Shown here: positions 53,638 through 63,749 of the stretch, piece by piece | How positions within the stretch are numbered: position 1 is the first letter of the stretch | How the letters are laid out: each line of letters opens with the position of its first letter | From: Limimaricola variabilis | GTDB lineage: Bacteria; Pseudomonadota; Alphaproteobacteria; Rhodobacterales; Rhodobacteraceae | Length of the DNA stretch: 64,000 nt | Assembly (NCBI RefSeq): GCF_014195545.1 | Contig: NZ_JACIBX010000013.1 | Span: 1 to 64,000, forward strand | Reading direction: 5' to 3' | Notes under the pieces: model-generated | The model's database searches: none | Told to the model about the DNA's origin: nothing | What the model saw: only the letters and a program-made list of their open reading frames with translations | Position numbers and translations under genes: made by a program

Positions 53638-54195
53638 TCACTCGATCCCGGTCGCGATATAGGCCGCGACATTGGCGATATCGTCATCCGAGAGCTTGGC
53701 CGCCACCGGCATCATCAGCGCCGAGTTCGGGCCCACCTTCTCACCGTCGCGGTACTGGTGCAGGCGCGAGGCGAGGTAATCCGCATCGTTGCCCGCGAGC
53801 TTCGGGAAGCTCGCCATGCCCTGCGCCTTGGGCCCGTGACAGGCGCGGCAGACCTTCTTGTAGAGACCTTCCCCGGCCTTGAGATCGGCGGCGGCGACAT
53901 CGACGCCGGACCCTTCCGTCTCTCCCTCTGCATTGGCCTCTTCGGACCCGCCCTCGGCGGCGGTGCGGCAGGCGGTGTACTCTTCCTGCGAGACCATCCC
54001 GTCCTCGTCGAGATCCATCTCGGCGAATTCGGATGCGTGCCGGGCCTCGGCATCATCCCCGTCTTCCGGGGCATAGTCGGGGGTGCAGAACGACGCCTCG
54101 GCAGGGTTGCTCTCGGTGTCGTCCTGCTGCGCCGCTGCCGGCAGGCTCAGCCCGAGGGCGAGCAGGGCGGCGGGGCCGATGGTGAATTTGAACAA
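53638..54195 (-). CDS. EF-hand / cytochrome c fusion protein
   Basis: A 185-residue product with signal peptide ending PAAAQQD. An EF-hand loop is present at D61-E72 (DLDEDGMVSQEE, with Asp at 1, 3, 5 and Glu at 12). An acidic linker leads to a class I cytochrome c domain with CRACH at 116-120 and a C-terminal helix (DIANVAAYIATGIE); axial Met candidates are in LMMPVAAKL. It lies upstream of the PQQ-dehydrogenase gene on the same strand, so it is a probable electron acceptor. Calcium control is an inference from the EF-hand. Confidence 0.88.
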   Translation of the reverse strand: MFKFTIGPAALLALGLSLPAAAQQDDTESNPAEASFCTPDYAPEDGDDAEARHASEFAEMDLDEDGMVSQEEYTACRTAAEGGSEEANAEGETEGSGVDVAAADLKAGEGLYKKVCRACHGPKAQGMASFPKLAGNDADYLASRLHQYRDGEKVGPNSALMMPVAAKLSDDDIANVAAYIATGIE

Positions 54196-54340
54196 GTGAA
54201 CCTCCTCCTGACAGTGTCAGCCGCATCCGTCGGTGGTGCGGCCGGTCCGTAATGGGACATAGAACGGGAGCGGAGCCCGGACAGGCGCCGTGTGCATGCG
54301 GGCTCGCGCCATTGGCCGGACCGCATGGCACAACGAAAAA

Positions 54341-54365
54341 GGGGCCGCGCCATCGGCGCAGCCCC
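54341..54365 (-). terminator. Terminator of the OFA transporter gene
   Basis: The 11-bp stem with one mismatch (GGGGCCGCGCC and GGCGCAGCCCC on the plus strand) has a 3-nt loop. On the minus strand it is followed by TTTTTC. Confidence 0.75.
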
Positions 54366-54392
54366 CAAGGGTTCGACGTTACACCGGATCGC

Positions 54393-56135
54393 TCATTCGC
54401 CCGGGACGGCGCGCATGTCCGTCTCGGGGGCGCGGTAGTGATGCTTCTCGCGCACCGGACGCATGGCCAGGTTGGCGAAGAAGGCCACCACCAACAGCGC
54501 CGCCATCACGTACATCGTGGTGTTGTACAGGCTCGGCGTCGGGTCGATCGTGCCCTCGGGCGCGATCTCCATCAGCCGGGCGATGGTCACGGTCTTGGCA
54601 GTGACGAGCTGGTCGATCTGGTCGAGCCCGGCGCCGAACTTCTCCGCGAAGGCAGCCGGATCGACGCGGGCCGCGAGATCCGCGATCGCCGACTTCACCG
54701 ACATGTCGCGCAGGCTCGTGATCGCAAGCGGGCCGAGCACGCCCGCGGTCGACCAGGCGGTCAGCAGACGGCCGTGGATGCCGCCGACATGCATGGTGCC
54801 GAACATGTCCGCCAGGTAGGCCGGGATCGTCGCGAAGCCGCCGCCATACATGGTGAAGATGATCATGGTCGCGACGTAGAAGCCGATTAGCCAGAGGATC
54901 GACGGGTCGGTCGCGGTGGCAGAGGCGAAGAACGGGATCGACATGTAGAGCGCCGCGCCCAGCACGAAGAAGATCGTGTAGGTGGTCTTGCGGCCGATAT
55001 AGTCGGAGGTCGAGGCCCAGAAGAACCGGCCCACCATGTTGAAGACCGAGATCATCAGCACGTAGGTCGAGGCGAAGGCGGCGGTGACGATCAGCGGCAT
55101 CGAGGTGCCGTAGATCTCGCTCATCATGGTCTTGGCAACGCCGATCACGCCGATGCCGGCGGTCACGTTGAAGCACAGCATGATCCACAGCTGCCAGAAC
55201 TGCGGCGTCTTCATCGCCTGATCGATATGGACGTTCGAACGGGTGATCATCCCGGCAGAGGCCGATTCCGGCTTGGGCTGCCAGCCCTCAGGCTTCCAGT
55301 CCTTGGCCGGCACGCGGAAGCCGAAGGCGGCGATGATCATGACGATGAAGTAGCCGATGCCGAGCGTCAGGAAGGTGGCGCTCGCCCCGGTGTCACCGGT
55401 GCCGACGGCGTAGAGACCATTGGCGACCACGCCCTCGATCTGCCCTGCCTGCGCTGCGGTGGCGGTCACGGCCTCGACCAGCGTGCCGTTCTGCTCGACG
55501 AACAGGCGGCCGTTCTCGGTCACGGTCTCGACTTCACCGGCCATGCCAAGCAGGGTCGGTGCCTCGGAATAGAGGCCGAGCAGCCAGGACTTGAGCGGAG
55601 TGGCGATGATCGCGCCGCCGCCGAAGCCCATGATCGCGAGGCCGGTGGCCATGCCGCGACGGTCGGGGAACCAGCGGATCAGGGTGGAGACCGGCGAGAC
55701 GTAGCCGAGGCCGAGGCCGCAACCACCCAGCACGCCGTAGCCCAGATAGACCAGCCAGAGCTGATGGCTGGCGATACCGAGCGAGCCAACCACGAAGCCG
55801 CCGCCCCACAGGCAGGCCGACAGCACGCCGACCATGCGCGGGCCGACCTTCTCGAGCCACTTGCCGCCGAAGGCGGCGGCGAGGCCGAGGAAGACGATCG
55901 CCACGGAGAAAATCCAGACCACCGAGGAGAGCGACCAGTCGTCGCCCGCGGCCGCCACGACGCCAAGCTCGCGGGTCAGGGGCGGGTTGAAGACCGACCA
56001 GGCATAGACCGAGCCGATGCACAGGTGGATCGCGATGGACGCGGGGGGGACCAGCCAGCGGTTGAAGCCGGGCTTGGCCACGATGTTGTCCTTGTGAAGG
56101 AAGCCCAGCGGCCCCTTCGCATCACTCAAGCTCAT
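54393..56135 (-). CDS. OFA-family (oxalate/formate antiporter-like) MFS transporter
   Basis: A 580-residue product with about twelve helices. The start ATG 56135 follows GGAGGAG. OFA-type features: IHLCIGSVYAWSVFNPPL in helix 1, and CGLGLGYVSPVSTLIRWFPDR with the MFS loop GMATGLAIMG. A large insert (about 210-270) lies between the halves. Substrates in this family are small carboxylates. The upstream pair of palindromes and the kinase/regulator genes next to it indicate two-component control. Confidence 0.9.
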   Translation of the reverse strand: MSLSDAKGPLGFLHKDNIVAKPGFNRWLVPPASIAIHLCIGSVYAWSVFNPPLTRELGVVAAAGDDWSLSSVVWIFSVAIVFLGLAAAFGGKWLEKVGPRMVGVLSACLWGGGFVVGSLGIASHQLWLVYLGYGVLGGCGLGLGYVSPVSTLIRWFPDRRGMATGLAIMGFGGGAIIATPLKSWLLGLYSEAPTLLGMAGEVETVTENGRLFVEQNGTLVEAVTATAAQAGQIEGVVANGLYAVGTGDTGASATFLTLGIGYFIVMIIAAFGFRVPAKDWKPEGWQPKPESASAGMITRSNVHIDQAMKTPQFWQLWIMLCFNVTAGIGVIGVAKTMMSEIYGTSMPLIVTAAFASTYVLMISVFNMVGRFFWASTSDYIGRKTTYTIFFVLGAALYMSIPFFASATATDPSILWLIGFYVATMIIFTMYGGGFATIPAYLADMFGTMHVGGIHGRLLTAWSTAGVLGPLAITSLRDMSVKSAIADLAARVDPAAFAEKFGAGLDQIDQLVTAKTVTIARLMEIAPEGTIDPTPSLYNTTMYVMAALLVVAFFANLAMRPVREKHHYRAPETDMRAVPGE

Positions 56136-56255
56136 TGATGTCTCCTCCCAGAGTCGCGGCAGCCGCCCGCCGGGAGGCGCCGTCATGGCGAGGATGCTTG
56201 TAACGCGCCCCTTGCGCTGTCAAGAAAAATGCTTAAATGAAACAAAGACTTAGAT

Positions 56256-56268
56256 GGACATTCTGTCT
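56256..56268. promoter_or_regulatory. Candidate activator site 1 upstream of the OFA gene
   Basis: GGACATTCTGTCT matches the palindrome GGACA-N3-TGTCC with one mismatch. It is about 125 bp before the transporter start. Confidence 0.55.
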
Positions 56269-56297
56269 TCTTGACCGGATTCAGATGCATTCGAAGT

Positions 56298-56310
56298 GGA
56301 CATTTTGTCC
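56298..56310. promoter_or_regulatory. Candidate activator site 2 upstream of the OFA gene
   Basis: GGACATTTTGTCC, a perfect GGACA-N3-TGTCC palindrome, 42 bp (four helical turns) from site 1. This spacing suits dimers of an NtrC-type activator on one face of the helix. Confidence 0.6.
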
Positions 56311-56353
56311 CGACGTCGCCCGAAGGCAGGCACGGCTCGGGTCAGCCGGTCCC

Positions 56354-58347
56354 TCACGGCGCCGTGGAGACCGGCAGGCGGATCGTGAAGCGGCTTCCTT
56401 CGCCGAGCGTGCTCTCGGCAAGGAGCGTGCCACCGGCCTGCGTCACCAAGGTCTGGCTGATCGACAGCCCGAGACCGGTGCCGCGGCTGCGCTTGGTGGT
56501 GAAGAACGGGTCGAACACCCGCTCCAGCACCTCTGGCGCGATCCCCGCGCCGGTATCGGCGACCACGATCTTGACCCAGTCCTTCTCTTCCTGATGCGCT
56601 TCATGCGCAGCAATCCGCAGCGTGCCGCCATCGGGCATGGCATGGATGGCGTTGACGATCAGGTTGATCAGGACTTGGACCAGCTCGCCGCGGTCGATGG
56701 TCACCCGCGCCTGGGTCGCCAGGTCGGTGACGATGTCGATGCCGGACATGCCGGACTGATGGCGCGCCAGCGCCAATGCATCGCTGACCGCCGCACGTGC
56801 CTCGAAGCTCTCGCCGCCGGGGGCATAGTCGCCCGGTCGGGCGAACTGCAGCAGCTTGGCGACCATCGCCGAGATCCGGTGCACCTGTGCGTCGATCAGG
56901 TCGAACTCGGTCTTGACCGCGCCGGCGGCCTCGGGCGGCAGCATCTCGCGCGCGACGTCGAGATTGCCCTGGATCACCGCGACAGGGTTGTTGATCTCAT
57001 GCGCAACGCTGGCGGTGATCTCGCCGACGGCGGCGAGCTTCTCCGACAGGACGAGCTGTCTGGTCGTCTGCTCCAGCCTTGCATTGGTCTCGCGCAGGTC
57101 GCGGGTGCGGGCCTCGACCTCGCGTTCCAGCGCGGCGGCCCAGTCGCGCAGCCGCGCGTCGCGCTCCTGCACCTGGTCGAGCAAGGTGTCGAGATGGCCT
57201 GCGACCTGGCCGATCTCATCCGGGCCATGGGTCTCGATGCGCGCCTGCAGGTCGCCCGCCTCGACCCGCGCCATGGTCTGCGTCATGCGTTCGAGCGGCA
57301 GAAAGATCCGTCCCGCCCAGCGCAGGAACAGCGGCACGGTAACGGCAAGAACCGCGAGCAGTGCCAGCAGCACCGAGAGCAGCGAGTTCGCCCGCGCCGC
57401 CGAGAAGGGGGCCTCGAGAAAGCCGACATAGAGCATGCCGACCGCCTCGCCATGGCTGTCGAGGATCGGCTCATAGGCCGAGACGTACCAGTCGTTGACC
57501 ACGAATGCGCGGTCGAGCCAGGTCTCGCCATTGCCGAGCACCCGCTCGGAGACCGCCTCCGAGACGCGGGTGCCGAGCGCGCGCACGTTCTCGAAGAGCC
57601 GCACATTGGTCGAGACTCGCACGTCGCCCAGAAACAGCGTCGCGGTTCCCCGGCTGCCTTCGGGCAGGGAGCGGTCGCGGTAGACGAGGTCGTTGATCGT
57701 GTCGATGAACCCGAGATTGCGGTTGAGCAGCACGCCCCCCACCAGCGCCGCGCGGCCACCCCCGGCGAGCGCGACCGGGGCTGCAGCATGCACCATCATG
57801 CCGCGATCCTCCTGCAACCTGTCTGTCGGCCGCGCGGCGGCGGTGGGGACGAGCGGGATCGCCGCCCGCTCGGCCAGATCCGGCGACAGCGCAGCGAGCG
57901 TGTCGGGGGCGAAGAGATCGACCGCGCTCATCGCGCGCCCCTCCAGCGCCGCCGCGATCACCGGCCAGTCCTCGGCAGGCAGGATCGCGTCGAAGCGCGA
58001 CAGCCCGCCGGGCCGGGCAAGAAACAGGAAATCGAAGTCGAGCGCCTCGCGCCGCGCGGCAAGGAAGGCCTGCGCCGAGGGATCGCGGGCGATGGCGCTG
58101 GCGAACTCGGTCGAGCGGCCCAGCGCGTCGAGCCGCTCGGCCGCGTTCTCGAGAAGCCGCCCGAGATACTGGTCGGCGATGGTCAGGTCCGAGTTCACCT
58201 TGACGATCAGCAGCTCGTCGAGCCGGTCCGACCATCGCAGCACGCTCACGCCGATGAACAGCGGCAAGAGCACCAGCATCGGCAGCAGCGCAATCGCCAG
58301 CAGCCGCGCGCGCACCGACCGCGCGAAAATGCCGAAGGGGCGCAGGG

Positions 58348-58351
<4 letters not shown>
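56354..58351 (-). CDS. Membrane sensor histidine kinase
   Basis: A 665-residue product started at GTG 58351, overlapping the regulator stop (GTGA). Helix 1 is near 16-38, a periplasmic sensor domain of about 280 residues follows, then helix 2 near 330-350, HAMP (RIFLPLERMTQTMARVEAGDL) and a coiled coil. The phosphorylated His is in SVAHEINNP (H451). The ATP domain has NLIVNAIHAM, DTGAGI and GTGLGLSISQTL. It is partner of the NtrC-like regulator and probably senses a carboxylate taken up by the OFA carrier. Confidence 0.92.
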
Positions 58352-59718
<1,367 letters not shown>

Positions 59719-59822
59719 GAACCGTCCTCCCCGAGGCGCGATCATCGGCGCTCGCAGGGCGGAGATCAATCCGGGGCGCGCGCACAGGGCGATGCATGGG
59801 GGAGGGGAGGCTTCAGCGCGGT

Positions 59823-60746
59823 TCAGGCGGACTGGGCGAGGCGGCCTTGGGCGACTTCGGCCAGGGCGGCGGCCAAGGCCTCGAATTCGGGCTGACGATC
59901 GCCGCGAACCCGCGTCACAAGAGCGATGGTGCGGCGGGCGTGGTGCGAGACGATGCTGCGCAGCACGATGTCGGGGCCGCGCTTGGCCGCGTCGAGCGCG
60001 TAGAGGCTGGGCAGGATCGCCACCCCGGCGCCGGTCGCGGCCATGGAGCGGATCGCGTCGAGGCTGGTGCCCTCGTATTCCTCCGAGATCAGCCCGCCCG
60101 CCTCGGCCGCCAGCGCCGCCACCATCCGCGCGAGGCGGTGGTTGCTGCCTAAGGTAAGGAACAGCCTCGCGCCGATCTCGGCCGGGCGGACCGGACCGTT
60201 GCCCCGGGCGAGCGGGTCGTCGGCCGCCACCGCGGCATAGAGCGCCTCTTCGGCCACGGGCAGGCTGATCGTGCCGGGATGGTCCTCGGGCGTTGACAGC
60301 ACCATGTCGAAGCGCCCCGATCCGAGCCCTTCCTCAAGCTCACGCGTCGCTTCCTCGCGCACCATCAGCCGCAGATCTGGATAGCTCGCATGCAGCGCCC
60401 GCGTGGCTTCCGGCAGGAGGTATGGCCCGACGGTCGGCAGCACGCCGAGCCGCAGCCGCCCCGGCATCGCACCGCCGGCTCGGCTCACCGCGCGCAGATC
60501 CTCCATGTCGGCCAGAAGCCGCCGCGCCCGGCGCACCACCTCCTTGCCGATGGGGGTGGGGTTCGCGCCGCCCCGGCCGCGTTCGAAGAGCCGCGCACCC
60601 AGGCTCGCCTCGGCCTCGGCCAGCTGGGCCGAAAGGCTGGGCTGGCTCACGCCGAGGATCTCGGCCGCGAGGCCGAAGCGGCCGGTATCGGCCACGGTCA
60701 CGATGTACTGCAGCTGTCGCAGGGTCGGGCGCATGAGCATAGCCAA
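59823..60746 (-). CDS. LysR-family transcriptional regulator (OxyR/CysB-like size)
   Basis: A 307-residue product. N-terminal winged HTH LRQLQYIVTVADTGRFGLAAEILGVSQPSLSAQLAEAEASLGARLF, then an effector domain with two Rossmann-like halves (LRLGVLPTVGPYLLP; GAGVAILPSLYALD). It diverges from the SbtA-like permease gene at 60896, so the permease is its likely target. Several ATG codons lie within the first five residues; exact start is uncertain. Confidence 0.9.
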   Translation of the reverse strand: MAMLMRPTLRQLQYIVTVADTGRFGLAAEILGVSQPSLSAQLAEAEASLGARLFERGRGGANPTPIGKEVVRRARRLLADMEDLRAVSRAGGAMPGRLRLGVLPTVGPYLLPEATRALHASYPDLRLMVREEATRELEEGLGSGRFDMVLSTPEDHPGTISLPVAEEALYAAVAADDPLARGNGPVRPAEIGARLFLTLGSNHRLARMVAALAAEAGGLISEEYEGTSLDAIRSMAATGAGVAILPSLYALDAAKRGPDIVLRSIVSHHARRTIALVTRVRGDRQPEFEALAAALAEVAQGRLAQSA

Positions 60747-60895
60747 TAACTATCCAATGCATCGTATCTATATATTTGAGCGATGACCGGCAATGCGGGA
60801 AGGGAGCGCCATATCGCTGCGCCCTCGAAGGACATCGTCATGCGCCACACGACTTGCCTGCCCGGTATCGCTCCTCTCGGCGGGGAGGGCTGAGC

Positions 60896-61870
60896 ATGGA
60901 CAGCTTCTTCGCTCTCGCGACCTCCAACCTGCTCGCCCCGACGATCCTGTGCTTCGCGCTCGGCCTCGCGGCGGCGCTGGCGCGCAGCGACCTCGCGCTC
61001 CCCGAGGCGGCGGCCAAGGGGATCTCGATCTACCTGCTCTTCGCGATCGGCTTCAAGGGCGGCGCGGCGGTCTCGGCGCATGGCTTCGAGGCGCGGCTCG
61101 CGCTGACCCTGCTGGCCGGAACCATGCTCTCCTTCGCCCTGCCGCTGGTGGCTTGGATGATCCTGACGCGGTTCAGCCGGGTCGACGCCACCAACGCCGC
61201 TGCCATCGCCGGGCATTACGGATCGATCTCGATCGTCACCTTCGTCGCCGCCACCAGCCTACTGGAGACGCGCGGTCTGCCGCCCGAGGGCTACATGGTG
61301 GCGGTGGCCGCCGCGATGGAAGCGCCTGCGATCATCTCCGCGCTCTGGCTCGCTGCCCGTCGGGCGGGGCCGGGCGAGAGCGGACCGGGGCTCATGCGCG
61401 AGGTGCTGCTCAACGGCTCGATCGTGCTGCTGGTAGGCGCCTTCTTCATCGGGCTGGCCTCGGGGCCGAAGGGTCTTCTGGACCTGTCGAGCTTCATCGT
61501 CGCCCCCTTCACCGGCGTGCTCTGCCTGTTCCTGCTCGACATGGGGTTGGTCGCAGGCCGCAGCCTGGCAGGCAGCCGGGGCAAGCTCCCCGCGCGGCTG
61601 CTGGCCTTTGGCTTGCTGATGCCGCCGCTCGGCGCCGCCATGGGCCTCGCGCTCGCGCTGCCGCTCGGCCTGTCGCTCGGGGGCACGGTGCTGCTGATGA
61701 CGCTGGCGGGTTCGGCCTCCTACATCGCCGTGCCGGCGGCGATGCGCGTGGCCCTGCCGCGTGCCGATGCCGGGATCTCCCTGACGCTGGCGCTGGGCAT
61801 CACCTTCCCGTTCAACCTCGTGCTGGGCATTCCGCTCTACCTCGCGGCCGCCAGCTTCGCGCTGGCCTGA
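60896..61870 (+). CDS. SbtA-like sodium-dependent bicarbonate-transporter-family permease
   Basis: A 324-residue product with about ten helices in two inverted halves. The signature GHYGSISIVTFVAAT in the first half and MTLAGSASYIAVPAAMRVALPRAD in the second are shared by the SbtA/DUF897 family. GGGGAGGG precedes the ATG. A LysR regulator divergent from it fits control by inorganic carbon. In heterotrophs the substrate may be something else. Confidence 0.85.
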   Translation: MDSFFALATSNLLAPTILCFALGLAAALARSDLALPEAAAKGISIYLLFAIGFKGGAAVSAHGFEARLALTLLAGTMLSFALPLVAWMILTRFSRVDATNAAAIAGHYGSISIVTFVAATSLLETRGLPPEGYMVAVAAAMEAPAIISALWLAARRAGPGESGPGLMREVLLNGSIVLLVGAFFIGLASGPKGLLDLSSFIVAPFTGVLCLFLLDMGLVAGRSLAGSRGKLPARLLAFGLLMPPLGAAMGLALALPLGLSLGGTVLLMTLAGSASYIAVPAAMRVALPRADAGISLTLALGITFPFNLVLGIPLYLAAASFALA

Positions 61871-61889
61871 TCCACCGCCCGACCCATGG

Positions 61890-61911
61890 CGCGGCCCCGT
61901 GCGGGGCCGCG
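61890..61911. terminator. Bidirectional terminator-like stem between convergent genes
   Basis: A 9-bp perfect stem CGCGGCCCC/GGGGCCGCG with GTGC loop between the SbtA-like (+) and GntR (-) genes. Confidence 0.6.
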
Positions 61912-61938
61912 TCAATCCGATCCCGCCCGGACCGCCGG

Positions 61939-62592
61939 TCAGCCCGTTTCGCGCAGCCCGGCCATCAGATGGCGGAACTTCTCGCTTTGGATCGCCACGT
62001 GGTCGCGAAGCAGCGCCGCCGTCCGTTCCGCCTCACCCTCCCGCAGCGCGGCGACGATCTCGCGATGCTCCTGCATCGACTGTGCGATGCGACCGCGCAG
62101 ATGCAGCTGGGTGCGCCGGAACGGCTTGAGCCTGCGATGCAGTCGGATCGCCTCGCGTTCCAAGAAACCATTGCCGGACTGCGCGTAGATCAGGTGATGG
62201 AAGCTCTCGTTCTCGCGGTAGTAGCCGTCGATGGCGCCCGCCTCCATCGCCGCGTGGCAGCGCTCGTTGACCCGGTCGAGTTCGTCCAGCGCCTCGTCCG
62301 AGATCCGCCGCGCGGCGAGCCGCCCGCAGGCCGCTTCCAACTCCGCCATCACCTCGAACATCTCCAGAAGCTCGATGGTGCCGATCTCGCGCACGAAGAC
62401 GCCGCGGCGTGGATGCTGCTCCACCAGCCCTGCCGCGGCGAGGCGCTGCAGGGCCTCACGGACCGGCGTGCGGGATACCTCGTGCTCATCGGCGAGGCGG
62501 GTCTCGTCGAGCCGGGTGCCCGGCGCGAAGCGACCGCGCAGGATCTGGTCCTCGAGCGTCTCGGCGATCCGGTCGCTGCGGCTGCCGCTCAT
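61939..62592 (-). CDS. GntR-family regulator (FCD subfamily)
   Basis: A 217-residue product. Winged HTH DRIAETLEDQILRGRFAPGT ... VSRTPVREALQRLAAAGLV. The all-helical FCD effector domain has metal-binding residues in DELDRVNERCH and FHHLIYAQSGN. It diverges from the TRAP transporter genes with a GTATAC-centred palindrome between, so it most likely represses them until a sugar acid or similar ligand binds. Confidence 0.92.
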   Translation of the reverse strand: MSGSRSDRIAETLEDQILRGRFAPGTRLDETRLADEHEVSRTPVREALQRLAAAGLVEQHPRRGVFVREIGTIELLEMFEVMAELEAACGRLAARRISDEALDELDRVNERCHAAMEAGAIDGYYRENESFHHLIYAQSGNGFLEREAIRLHRRLKPFRRTQLHLRGRIAQSMQEHREIVAALREGEAERTAALLRDHVAIQSEKFRHLMAGLRETG

Positions 62593-62625
62593 CCCCCGTC
62601 CCTTCGCACATGCAGAATGTTGTTT

Positions 62626-62639
62626 CTTGTATACGAAAG
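62626..62639. promoter_or_regulatory. GntR/FCD-type operator
   Basis: CTTGTATACGAAAG is an imperfect palindrome centred on GTATAC, the core seen in many FCD-GntR operators. It touches the TTGACA (62641-62646) that may be the -35 of the TRAP operon. Confidence 0.6.
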
Positions 62640-62715
62640 CTTGACACCGCATGCAATCCTGCGCAGCGTGACGCGGCGTCGGGCGGGGAGGCTTGGCGCA
62701 CAGGGAGGAGACACC

Positions 62716-63696
62716 ATGAAGAAATCCATGCCGCTCGCCGCGGTCGCGGTCATGCTCGCACCGCTCGCCGCAGGGGCCGAGACGCTGCGCCTGTCGCATC
62801 AATGGGCCGAGGGCGACGTCCGCCACCAGGTCGCGCAGATGGTCGCCGACGAGGTGGCCGCTGCCGATGTCGATCTGGAGATCCAGATCTTTCCGAACCA
62901 GACCCTGTTCAAGGCGCGCGAGCAGTACACGCCGCTGTCGCGCGGCCAGCTCGACATGACCGTGCTGCCGCTGAGCTATGCAGGTGGTCAGCAGCCGGCC
63001 TACAACCTGACCCTGATGCCGGGTCTGGTGCGCAACCTCGAGCACGGCGACCGGTTGTCGAAATCCGAGTTCGGCGACGCGATCCGCGAGGTGATGGCCG
63101 AGGACGACGTGATGGTGCTGGTCGACGGCTACCTCGCGGGTGGCTTCGGCTCCAACAAGGGCTGCATCACCGCGCCCGAGGACGTGCAGGGCGTGACGAT
63201 CCGCGCGGCCGGCAAGAGCTTCGAGGAAATGCTGGCCGGGGCAGGGGCCTCGATCGCCTCGATGGCCTCGTCCGAGATCTACCCGGCGCTGCAGACCGGC
63301 GTGCTCGACGCCGCGAACACCTCGTCGGAGAGCTTCGTGAGCTATCGTCTCTACGAACAGCTCAAGTGCTACACGCCCGCCGGCGACACGGCGCTGTGGT
63401 TCATGTACCAGCCGATGATCATGAACAAGACGACCTTCGAGGAGCTGACCGAAGAGCAGCAGGCCGCGCTGATGGCGGCGGCCGAGAAGGCCGAGGCCTA
63501 TTACCTCGCAGAGGGCAAGAAGGGCGACGACCTGGCGCGCGAGACCTTCCGCGAAGCCGGCGTCGAGATCGCGGAGATGACCGAGGAAGACTTCAACGCC
63601 TGGCGCGAGCTGGCCAAGGAGACCGCCTTCAAGGTGTTCGTCGAAGAGACGCCGAATGGTCAGGAGCTGCTCGACAAGGCACTGGCCGTCGAGTGA
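62716..63696 (+). CDS. dctP: TRAP transporter solute-binding protein (DctP family)
   Basis: A 326-residue product with signal peptide ending LAAGAET. DctP features: LSHQWAEGDVRHQVAQMVAD at the mature start and the ligand Arg in GVTIRAAGKSFEEMLAGAG. GGGAGGAG lies 5 nt ahead. It binds an organic acid and delivers it to the DctQM membrane pair that begins at 63750. GntR/FCD control suggests a sugar-acid-like ligand. Confidence 0.93.
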   Translation: MKKSMPLAAVAVMLAPLAAGAETLRLSHQWAEGDVRHQVAQMVADEVAAADVDLEIQIFPNQTLFKAREQYTPLSRGQLDMTVLPLSYAGGQQPAYNLTLMPGLVRNLEHGDRLSKSEFGDAIREVMAEDDVMVLVDGYLAGGFGSNKGCITAPEDVQGVTIRAAGKSFEEMLAGAGASIASMASSEIYPALQTGVLDAANTSSESFVSYRLYEQLKCYTPAGDTALWFMYQPMIMNKTTFEELTEEQQAALMAAAEKAEAYYLAEGKKGDDLARETFREAGVEIAEMTEEDFNAWRELAKETAFKVFVEETPNGQELLDKALAVE

Positions 63697-63704
63697 GAGC
63701 GACC

Positions 63705-63726
63705 GGCCCCGGCGCAGGCCGGGGCC
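63705..63726 (+). terminator. Stem-loop between dctP and dctQ
   Basis: A 9-bp perfect stem GGCCCCGGC/GCCGGGGCC with GCAG loop, 8 nt after the dctP stop. No T-tract, so attenuation or mRNA protection is likely. Confidence 0.6.
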
Positions 63727-63749
63727 ATCCCCATTCCCGAGGACATTCC

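Noticed and set aside
56136-56250. Sigma-54 (-24/-12) promoter before the OFA gene
   Set aside because: No GG-N10-GC element of acceptable quality on the minus strand; only a TTGACA hexamer is seen.
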